Below, one piece after another: positions 18,814-28,300 of a stretch of DNA of 64,000 nucleotides (within the stretch, counting starts at the first letter, position 1; each line of letters starts with the position of its first letter). The DNA is taken from contig NZ_QOZG01000001.1 in the NCBI RefSeq assembly GCF_003335045.1, positions 1 to 64,000 on the forward strand. The letters run 5' to 3'. The notes beneath the pieces were generated by a model. The model was given only the letters and a program-made list of their open reading frames with translations, had not been told where the DNA came from and ran no database searches. A program made the translations under genes and the position numbers. Source of the stretch: Paramesorhizobium salinisoli (GTDB taxonomy: Bacteria; Pseudomonadota; Alphaproteobacteria; Rhizobiales; Rhizobiaceae).

Positions 18814-19943
18814 CTGAGACACCGCCGCGTAGGCCCTCCGCCTTCCGTCTCGACAGCCCCAAGGTTTCCGTAGCCGGCGGGGAAAGCCGCGAAAACGCCG
18901 CATCCAGCCAAGGCGGCAAAAAACCCACAGCCACGCGCAAGCCGACTTCGATTCGCGATATGGCCGTCGTCACGCCGGCTCCAGTCGATGTCTTCGAGAT
19001 GGAAGGCATGGATCCTTCCGAACTCGACGCGCTGACGCCGCCGCCCGCCCTGCCGCCCCGACGGCGCTTCTCCCTGGGCGCCATTTTCACGGGCGCCCTG
19101 GGCATTCTCGTTTCGCTGGCGGTCGGCATATGGACCGACGACCTGATCCGCGCGCTTTTCGATCGCGCCACATGGCTCGGCTGGGCAGCGCTTGGCGTCG
19201 CGGCGATAGCGCTTCTGGCGCTGGTCGTCATTGTCATCCGCGAGGGCCTGGCGCTCAGAAGGCTCGCCTCGGTGCAGTCGCTCCGCGAGGAGGCCGCCGA
19301 TGCGGCCGCGCGTGACGACCGCCGCGCCGCGCGCGACGCCGTCTCGAAGCTCACCTCCATCGCCGCCGGCCTTCCCTCCACGGCACGTGGGCGCGAAATG
19401 CTTAACGCGCTCGAAGAAGACATCATCGATGGGCGCGACCTCATCCGGCTTGCCGAAACCGAAATCCTGCGCCCACTCGACCGCGAGGCGCGTGGTCTGA
19501 TCCTCGCCGCCGCCAAGCGTGTTTCCATCGTGACCGCGGTAAGCCCACGCGCGCTGGTCGATATCGGCTATGTCATCTTCGAAGCGGCAAGGCTGATCCG
19601 CCGCCTGTCGGAACTTTATGGCAGCCGTCCCGGAACCCTGGGCTTCCTCAAGCTGTCGCGCCGCGTTATCGCCCATCTCGCTGTAACCGGCACCATCGCC
19701 GTTGGCGATAGCTTCATCCAGCAGATCATCGGCCACGGCCTGGCTTCCAGACTTTCGGCCAGGCTGGGCGAAGGGGTGATCAACGGCCTCATGACGGCGC
19801 GCATCGGCATTTCCGCCATGGATCTCGTCCGTCCCTTCCCTTTCAACGCGGAGAGACGGCCGGGGATCGGCGATTTCATCGGCGATCTCGCAAGGCTCAG
19901 CGGCCAGAAGGTTCCCCCGGGAGAAGCAGAGAAGAAGGATTGA
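18810..19943 (+). CDS. ycjF: YcjF/TIGR01620-family membrane protein
   Basis: A 377-residue protein whose ATG overlaps the ycjX stop (ATGA at 18810-18813). The first 80 residues are polar and proline-rich. Two membrane helices follow (FSLGAIFTGALGILVSLAVG and WLGWAALGVAAIALLALVVI), then a helical cytoplasmic DUF697 domain containing AVSPRALVDIGYVIFEAARL, ELYGSRPGTLG and GEGVINGLMTARIGISAMDL. It probably forms a membrane partner for the YcjX NTPase. The biochemical role of the pair is not settled. Confidence 0.9.
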   Translation: MTETPPRRPSAFRLDSPKVSVAGGESRENAASSQGGKKPTATRKPTSIRDMAVVTPAPVDVFEMEGMDPSELDALTPPPALPPRRRFSLGAIFTGALGILVSLAVGIWTDDLIRALFDRATWLGWAALGVAAIALLALVVIVIREGLALRRLASVQSLREEAADAAARDDRRAARDAVSKLTSIAAGLPSTARGREMLNALEEDIIDGRDLIRLAETEILRPLDREARGLILAAAKRVSIVTAVSPRALVDIGYVIFEAARLIRRLSELYGSRPGTLGFLKLSRRVIAHLAVTGTIAVGDSFIQQIIGHGLASRLSARLGEGVINGLMTARIGISAMDLVRPFPFNAERRPGIGDFIGDLARLSGQKVPPGEAEKKD

Positions 19944-20029
19944 CAATCAGCGCGATGCAAACCAAGCATTAACCATTCGCGCCGATTATTGACGTTCAAT
20001 CGCCCTGTGCAAACATCGAGTCCAGCCCT

Positions 20030-20563
20030 ATGAAAAATTGCGTTGCCGCATGTCTCTTCCTGCTGCCTTTGGCAGGCGCAGCTATCCCGGCGCAGGCTGC
20101 CGATAAGGACGAGCGTTTCTTCCGCAACGTCGAGGGCCAGTGGACAGGTCCGGGCGAAATCGTGGCCGGAAAATACAAGGGCACGAAATTTACCTGCACG
20201 CTCGCCGGCACCACGCCGGCTGACGCGGTGGGCATGACGCTGGACGGCGCTTGCCGGGTCGGCGTATTTTCCCAGCCGATGAAGGCGACCGTCGTGCGCA
20301 AGGGAAAGACCTATAGTGGCGCGTTCAACGATGGCGCGGCCGGCAAGGGCCTGGATGTCACCTCCGGCACCGTCAGCGGCGACCGTGTCGTCTTCGCGCT
20401 CAACCGCAAGCAACTGACCGGCGCAATGCTCGCCCGCATCTCGGACGAGAACACCATGAATGTCACGGTCTCGGTACGCGTGGAAAAGGAACTCGTGCCG
20501 GTTATCGGCATGAGCCTCAGGCGCGTTGACGCTGCCGCTGTTGGCAGCATCGCCAGAAACTGA
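20030..20563 (+). CDS. Exported protein of unknown function
   Basis: A 177-residue protein with a clear signal peptide (MKNCVAACLFLLPLAGAAIP, cleaved after AQA) and a mature part rich in short beta-strand-like segments (VEGQWTGPGEIVAGKYKG, GMTLDGACRVG, VTSGTVSGDRVVFALNR). Two cysteines in the mature part could form a disulfide. The pattern suggests a small beta-barrel, perhaps lipocalin-like, but that is only inference. It is encoded alone, convergent with folK 6 bases beyond its stop. Confidence 0.75.
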   Translation: MKNCVAACLFLLPLAGAAIPAQAADKDERFFRNVEGQWTGPGEIVAGKYKGTKFTCTLAGTTPADAVGMTLDGACRVGVFSQPMKATVVRKGKTYSGAFNDGAAGKGLDVTSGTVSGDRVVFALNRKQLTGAMLARISDENTMNVTVSVRVEKELVPVIGMSLRRVDAAAVGSIARN

Positions 20564-20569
20564 GCAATA

Positions 20570-21100
20570 TCATTCCTGAAAATCTCTCCACCAGCCCGCG
20601 TCCTCGCGGGCTTTTTCTATCTCTGAGAGGTCGCACTGCTGGCGCCATTGCTCAACAGTGCGCCCGTTGACCATCAGCCCAGGCGCAATCTCAGCCAACG
20701 GCACCAGTACGAAGGCCCGTTCTGTCATCCTCGGATGCGGCAGCGTGAGCGCCGGGTCCTGCAATGTCTCCACGCCTTCGAACGCCAGCACATCGATATC
20801 GATCGTGCGCGGCCCCCAGCGTTCCGCTCGCAGCCTCTTCATCTGCTTTTCTATGTCAAGGCAGGCTTCGAGCAGCGCGACGGGTGCGAGCCCGGTTTCC
20901 ACTTCCGCGCAGGCATTGTGGAACCAGGCCTGGTCGGTCTTGCCCCATGGCGGCGTGCGATAGACGGACGAGACGGCCACGACGCGGATATCGGCGCGCT
21001 GGTCAAGTGCGCAGAGCGCCCGGCCCATCGAAGCGACCGGATCGCCCATATTGCCGCCAAGACCGAGCCAGGCTTTGCGTATTTTTCCAGCCCCGCTCAT
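20570..21100 (-). CDS. folK: 2-amino-4-hydroxy-6-hydroxymethyldihydropteridine pyrophosphokinase
   Basis: A 176-residue HPPK of normal length. It has the start AWLGLGGNMGDP, the pterin-site motif SSVYRTPPWGKTDQAWFHNA, the Mg/ATP motif ERWGPRTIDIDVLAF with the two key aspartates, and LPHPRMTERAFVLVPLAEIAP. It transfers pyrophosphate from ATP to hydroxymethyldihydropterin, making the substrate for FolP. Its ATG overlaps the folP stop codon, so the two are translationally coupled and act in consecutive steps of folate synthesis. Confidence 0.96.
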   Translation of the reverse strand: MSGAGKIRKAWLGLGGNMGDPVASMGRALCALDQRADIRVVAVSSVYRTPPWGKTDQAWFHNACAEVETGLAPVALLEACLDIEKQMKRLRAERWGPRTIDIDVLAFEGVETLQDPALTLPHPRMTERAFVLVPLAEIAPGLMVNGRTVEQWRQQCDLSEIEKAREDAGWWRDFQE

Positions 21101-22035
21101 TCTGCCGCGCCGGATTCCAAAATAGCGTCGGCGACGGCAAGCGCATCCCTGTTCATCGCCACATTATGCACCCGGAATATGTCGGCGCCGGCGAGCCGGA
21201 GGATGGCAGAGGTCGCGGCCGTACCCGCATCGCGATCCGCCGCATCCCGGCCGGTCATTGCCCCGATCAGGCGCTTGCGCGACGTGCCGACAAGAAGCGG
21301 AAATCCGAAGCGCTGCAACTCGGCAAACCGCGCCATCAGCATGACGTTTTCGTGGCTGTCCTTGGCAAAGCCGAAGCCCGGGTCGAGCACGATGCGGCTT
21401 TCCTCGACACGCGCCGCACGGGCGATCCCGAGCGAGCGGTCGAGGAACGCGAACTGGTCGGCGATCACATCAGGATCGCGCTCCCGCTCGCGTCCCGTAT
21501 GCATGATGACAAGCCCCGCCCCCGTCTCCGCCGCCAGATCGGCAATCCCAGGTTCGTTGGCGATGCCAGGCTCGCCGTTTGCGATGCCAGGCTCGCCGTT
21601 TGCGATGCCAGGCTCGCCGTTTGCGATGCCAGGCTCGCCGTTTGCGATGCCAGGCTCGCGTTGCAATCCCCAGACATCATTGACGATATGCGCACCGGCA
21701 GCCACTGCAAGCCGCGCGGTCTGCTCGCGATAGGTATCCACGGAAATGATGCAGTCCGTGCTTTTCGCAAGCGCCCCGATCACTGGCAATATCCGTGCCT
21801 GCTCAGTCGCGGCATCGACAGGAACCGCGTCCGGCCGCGTCGACTCGCCGCCGACATCGATGATCGCAGCCCCCTGCTCCCGCATGGCATGGGCCGCAGC
21901 GAGCGCCCGCGGCAGATCGTCATGCAATCCTCCATCGGAAAAGGAATCAGGCGTGACATTCAGAATGCCCATGAGGATGGCCTTCTCGCCCAGGATCAGG
22001 CTGCGCCCATGGGCAAGCCGCCACTCTCTCCGCAT
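21097..22035 (-). CDS. folP: Dihydropteroate synthase with in-frame heptapeptide repeat
   Basis: A 312-residue DHPS. The TIM-barrel motifs are intact: LMGILNVTPDSFSDGG, DVGGESTRPDAVPV, VDTYR, HIVNDVWGL, GAGLVIMHTGR, DPGFGFAKD, LVGTSRKR and FRVHN. It condenses hydroxymethyldihydropterin pyrophosphate with p-aminobenzoate and is the sulfonamide target. Between VNDVWGLQR and DLAAETG the segment EPGIANG is repeated four times, then EPGIAN and EPGIAD, adding about 34 residues next to the fourth barrel strand. All copies keep frame, so the enzyme may still work. folK is coupled directly downstream. Confidence 0.95.
   Translation of the reverse strand: MRREWRLAHGRSLILGEKAILMGILNVTPDSFSDGGLHDDLPRALAAAHAMREQGAAIIDVGGESTRPDAVPVDAATEQARILPVIGALAKSTDCIISVDTYREQTARLAVAAGAHIVNDVWGLQREPGIANGEPGIANGEPGIANGEPGIANGEPGIANEPGIADLAAETGAGLVIMHTGRERERDPDVIADQFAFLDRSLGIARAARVEESRIVLDPGFGFAKDSHENVMLMARFAELQRFGFPLLVGTSRKRLIGAMTGRDAADRDAGTAATSAILRLAGADIFRVHNVAMNRDALAVADAILESGAAE
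21560..21658. repeat. 21-bp tandem repeat inside folP
   Basis: Five copies of the 15-base core gcgatgccaggctcg, separated by the 6-base linker ccgttt, give four full 21-bp units (21560-21580, 21581-21601, 21602-21622, 21623-21643) plus a partial fifth (21644-21658). A degenerate 18-base copy precedes at 21542-21559. Full units are identical, pointing to recent slippage or unequal exchange. The period is a multiple of three, so folP stays in frame. Confidence 0.98.
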
Positions 22036-22247
22036 TCCGCTCCAGCCTCCTCTTGATCGCCGACAATTCCGCCCAATGTTGTGACGACGAGATTTCGCCC
22101 CGTCAACCGGTCTCGGCGCGTGGATATTTATGACAATTATATTTGTCTTGACGATTCTGCGCCATGCTGGACCTATCCGCGATCAAAAATGTTATAATCA
22201 GACTGGAAGCTGCGCCGGACTGGAAGCTTCGAAGGAACCAGAGTGAA

Positions 22248-22877
22248 ATGATTTCCATGCCCAAGGTTCTGGCCTCGATGGCCATGGCGGCCGCGTTCGC
22301 CTTTGCGGTGACCACGACAGCTTCAGCCGCCAAGATCCACCGCAGCTACAGCTATTACAACGTCAATGGAAAGACGGCGGACGAACTTGACAAATCGCTG
22401 TCGCGCGGCGGCTATCTGCTGAAAAGTACTGGCCAGCGCCATCCCGGCGCTGCGCAGATCCGCTTCGACGCCAAGGCGCGATACGGTTCCAACGGCAAGG
22501 CCTGCAGCGTCACCGGTGTCTACGTCAATGTCTATGCGAAGGTTTTCCTGCCGCGCTGGAAGCAGCGCAGGAAGGCGCAGCCGGAACTGGCTCTCGTCTG
22601 GGATACGCTTTCTCAGGATATCCGGCGTCACGAGGAAAGCCACCTCGTCATCGCGCGCACCCATGCAGGCGAAATAGAGCGCCGGATAAGAGCGCTGCCT
22701 TCACGCCCGGATTGCGCGCTCCTGCGTCAGGACATCAACAAGGTGACCCAGCAGGTGATGAAGAATCACGAGGCCGCGCAAAAACGTTTCGATTTCGTCG
22801 AAACGCTCAATTTCGAGAAGCGCTTCGAGCGCCTGCTGACCTACCGGCTGGAACGCGAACTCGCCAAGAAGAATTAA
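22248..22877 (+). CDS. DUF922-family exported protein, putative zinc protease fold
   Basis: A 209-residue protein. I start it at ATG 22248 (an ATG at 22257 is also possible); either opens a signal peptide (MAMAAAFAFAVTTTASA). The mature part has the DUF922 features: SYSYYNVNGKTADELDKSL, an ACSVTGVYVNVYAKVFLPRW strand and the metal-binding-like HEESHLVIARTHA, an HExxH variant in the form of H-E-E-S-H. Two extra cysteines may pair. DUF922 proteins are secreted and of unproven peptidase function. Confidence 0.85.
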   Translation: MISMPKVLASMAMAAAFAFAVTTTASAAKIHRSYSYYNVNGKTADELDKSLSRGGYLLKSTGQRHPGAAQIRFDAKARYGSNGKACSVTGVYVNVYAKVFLPRWKQRRKAQPELALVWDTLSQDIRRHEESHLVIARTHAGEIERRIRALPSRPDCALLRQDINKVTQQVMKNHEAAQKRFDFVETLNFEKRFERLLTYRLERELAKKN

Positions 22878-22896
22878 CGCGCACTGGAAACCGGCG

Positions 22897-23934
<1,038 letters not shown>

Positions 23935-24067
23935 TCAGGAATGGAACGCTGGCTGACGCGCCTTTGATATTAGGACGCGCGGCTGTTGGCTGAGCCGCGT
24001 AACGCCTGAGGGAAGCAAGGTCAAATTTTTTATTGAATGGGAGGACGGACGGAGCCCGGCAGTGCGG

Positions 24068-24481
<414 letters not shown>

Positions 24482-24589
24482 TTATGCAGCCAATGGAGCG
24501 CCGTCCTTCATAATATCGGGACTACAAAGATCGTGGGCTTGGGTGATGCCGGCCTCTGGCCCGGCTGTCCGGACAGGCCAGTCAGGACA

Positions 24590-24991
24590 TCAGCGGCTGA
24601 TAGCTGCGATGAATTCCTGAACGTCGATCAACGCATCGCGCAAGGCATTCACAACCTTGTCGCTCGTTGGGTCGGATTCGATCTTTTCAGCAAGCTCAGC
24701 CACGCGGAATGCTCCGATGGAACGGGCCGATCCTTTCAGCGAGTGGGCGAGAAGCCCCCGCTCCTTGCCCGTGACCTGGCCGATACGGCTGGCCACGCCG
24801 CCTGCCTGCCTTGAAAACAGCGCAAGCACCTCGGCCTCGAGGGCACGATCGCCCAGCGTCTGGCGGGCCAGATGAACGAGATCGATGGGACGGCTGCGCG
24901 AGGGGGTGCAAACCTCACCGCCCGGCTGGATGAAGGCTATGGCGGCTGCGGGTGTCGCGACTCGGTTGGTGTTCTGACGGGCTACCGCCAT
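24590..24991 (-). CDS. Hpt-domain histidine phosphotransfer protein
   Basis: A 133-residue protein. ATG 24991 follows AAGGGAGAAT. The first 45 residues are loose and proline/arginine-containing. The rest is a four-helix Hpt domain with the phosphorylated histidine in LLAHSLKGSARSIGA, preceded by LVHLARQTLGDRALEAEVL. Such proteins relay phosphate between hybrid kinases and response regulators. No kinase is next to it; CckA normally uses ChpT, a different fold, so the partner is unknown. Confidence 0.87.
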   Translation of the reverse strand: MAVARQNTNRVATPAAAIAFIQPGGEVCTPSRSRPIDLVHLARQTLGDRALEAEVLALFSRQAGGVASRIGQVTGKERGLLAHSLKGSARSIGAFRVAELAEKIESDPTSDKVVNALRDALIDVQEFIAAISR

Positions 24992-25327
24992 TTTGTTATT
25001 CTCCCTTGGACGCATTTAATATCTTCTGGTTTGGCCTCAAAAGTGGCATATTCGAGGCTACCGCCTGAGCCATCGGCATAGATTTCCACAATTTGGTTAA
25101 AACGGTGTAGTACTTAGTTAAAATGGCCCGAAACAAGGCTTTTTCTGAAGCACTGGACACCCCGGCGTTAACCCTGTGTTTAAACTTTTAAGCATTTGCG
25201 AATTCACCAGTTTCTTTCCGGTAAACGAGCCAGTACGATATGCCGACGTGATAGGAATGGGCGTAAATGTGTTCGGTGCAGCATCTGAATGCGCACATCA
25301 GTGAATGAGTACGAGGTAAGAACGGCG
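24992..25327. other. Upstream region of the GPR-like gene
   Basis: No gene is seen. Several TTAA motifs cluster here: 25097-25100, 25118-25121, 25168-25171 and 25180-25183. The last two are 8 bases apart, one more than the TTAA-N7-TTAA box bound by the cell-cycle regulator CtrA. Confidence 0.35.
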
Positions 25328-28300
25328 ATGGCACCCAAAACCAAAGCGGAGAAAATCGACCTCGAAGTCGAGGCAGCGTTGGAACAGGCCCTGGACATCG
25401 ATTTCGACGATGACATGGGCATCGATATGGATCTGGGCTCGGCCGCAGGCGATTTCTCGCTCGACGATCTGGAGGAACAGATCTCGCGGGCCGCGGAAGA
25501 ACTTGCCAATGAGAAAAGAAACCCACCTGCACCTATTTCGTCCGTAAAGGCGCTTCCATCCGCCAAGGCAAAGCCCGCTGTCGTAGCTGCGCCGCCGCCG
25601 CCTCCCACGCCGCCCAGGGTTGCAGCCGTTTCGACGCCTGCCGAGGATCCGGCAGTGGCGTTCTCGGCAGCTCAGCCGCAATTCAATCATCAGCAGGCCC
25701 AAAATCAGCCGCTCCAGAACCAACCAAAAGCGGCTTCCCTGACACCCGCCAATGATGATTTGCGCCGTGACACGGCCTTTCTGCGTCGTGGTGGCCTGGC
25801 GCAACGCTCGTCTAACAGCATCTATTGGACCACCACCGCCATCAGCGCGATCTGGGCCGCCGGCGGCTTGGCGATCGGCCATTCGCTCAGCTCGTCTGGC
25901 CTGACATCGCCTCAGGCGTTCGGTAATTTTGTCACATCGCCAAGCGGCATCGCGGTCGCGACCGGCATTGCCGTCCCGATCCTGATGTTCTGGGGTTTCG
26001 CCCATATGCTGCGGCGTGCGCAGGAAATGCAGTTTGCAGCACGCACGATGACCGAAGCAGCCATGCGCCTCGCCGAACCCGAGGCTATCGCGGGCGAACG
26101 CGTGGCCTCCCTCGGCCAGGCGGTACGCCGCGAAGTCGCGGCGATGAGCGAAGGCATCGAGCGTACGCTTGCCCGCGCCGTAGAACTCGAAACCCTCGTC
26201 CAGACCGAGGTGAACGAGCTCGAACGCGCCTATACCGACAATGAAATCCGCATCCGCACGCTTGTCGGCGAACTGGGCCATGAGCGCGAGGCCGTCGTTA
26301 CCCACGCCGAACGCGTTCGCTCTTCCATCTCAGGTGCGCATGAGCACCTGAAGGAGGAACTGACCACCGCCAGCAGCATCATTAGAGACAGCGTGCTGGG
26401 CGCATCGACACAACTGACTGAATCGCTCGCGCTTTCCGGCGACAATCTGGTCAACCGCATCAACGAAAGCGGCAATGTCATCACCAGCGCGATCGACACG
26501 CGCGCCGTAGACGTCTCGTCGCGCATCACGACCTCGGGCGAGGCATTCGCCAGTTTGCTGGATACCCGGATCGCCACGCTGACCGAGCAGTCGCAATTGG
26601 TGACGGCAAATCTGGAGGAAGCGCTCGACAAGCGCACCAGCGGCATTGCCTCCCTGCTCGGGAGCGCCACGCAATCGATGGTCAGCGAGTTCGACACGCG
26701 TCTCGCCAATCTGGACAACACGCTCTCCGAGCGCGGCCGCTCGCTCCTGAGCGAATTCGAGACACGCGCGCAATCGCTCGACAGCAGCACCGAAAAGCTG
26801 AATGCGGCTCTGGAAGCGCGCGCGCGCCAGATCAACGAAAACCTGATTTCGCGCACCCGTGAAATCGCCGAAACCTTTTCCGAGGGCCGCTCCTCGATCA
26901 GTGACGTCATCGACGAGACCAAGACCAAGATCAGCAGCGATCTCTCAGGCATCGCCGATTCGGTCACAGTGCTGCTCAATGAAAAGGCGGCATCCTTCGC
27001 GGGACAACTTGCGGAAGGCCGCGACGCCCTCGCTGCCTCGCTGGCCGGCGAGACAGATCGTGTCTCCGCTGTCATTCGCGACCATGCCGATACGCTTTCC
27101 GCCCGCACCGCCGATATCGAGAATGCCGTTGCCGCCAGCACGCTGGCGCTCGGCGGCGTCACCGACAGCCATGCCTCGCTGCTCGAAGAGCGCACCGCAG
27201 CCATCAAGGCCGCGATCGCCGAAAACAGCGCAATTCTCGACAGGACATTCGAGAAGCACGGCGCTACTCTCGACGAGAGGGTCACCGGCATCCGCGCGGC
27301 ATTGGTCGAAAACAACACGATGCTGCAGAATGTCTTCGAAAACCACGTCAAGTCGATCGACGAGCGCACCCACGGCGTCCGCGATGTCCTCGGCGAAAGC
27401 CAGGCAGCGCTTGCCCGCGCGCTCGACGAGCGCACACGGGGTATCCGTGAACTCCTGAGCGGCAGCCAGGATGCGATTGCCCGCACGATTGATGAACGCA
27501 CCAATGGTGTTCGTGACATTCTGGTCGATGGCCAGGATGCGCTTTCCCGGGCGCTTGAGGAGCGCACTGCCGCCATCCGCGCCGCACTTTCGGATAGTCG
27601 CGATACGCTGGACACCAGCTTCGAGGAACATACCCGTGCCATCTCGGAGCGCACGTCTGGCCTGAGCTCCGTCCTCGTGCAAAACCATGCCGCCCTCGCC
27701 CAAACGCTGGACGGGCACGAGCGCACCATCGAAGATCGCGCGGCCGAAATCCGCGCGGCACTGACGGAAACGACGGCTTCGCTCAGCGAGACGCTGCAAG
27801 ATCACAGTGCGATCCTCGAACAGCGCACCGCCATGCTCCATCAGGCGGTCGGCGAAAGCAGCGCCGCGCTTGGACGGGCCTTCGAGGACCAGACCGGCAT
27901 CATCGACGAACGCACCTCGACCATGCAGAAGGCACTCGCCGTCGGCGTTGACAATGTGCGCAAATCGCTCGAGCAGAGCGCATCGGTGGTTGCAGGCGCA
28001 TTGCGCGAAAAAATCGGCGAGGCAGCCAATACGTTGTCGGCCGAGGCAGCGAAGGCCAGCGAAGCGCTTGACGGCTACGGCGAATCCTTCAGCGCGCGCC
28101 TCATCGAAAACCTTAGCGGAACGGAAGCCCGCCTCAACGAGCGTGCGGATGTCATTGCCATGAGCCTCGGCGAGATCGGATCGCGTGTCACGAGCGAACT
28201 AGGCTCTATTGAAGCGCGTATCGCCCATGTGACGGAAAATACCTCGGCGACGCTCGAAGAGCGCACCCGCGAGCTCAACGCCGTTCTGGCAGCGCGTTCG

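Noticed and set aside
21542-21658. CRISPR-like array
   Set aside because: The units are direct, contiguous and coding, with no unique spacers; it is a coding tandem repeat in folP.
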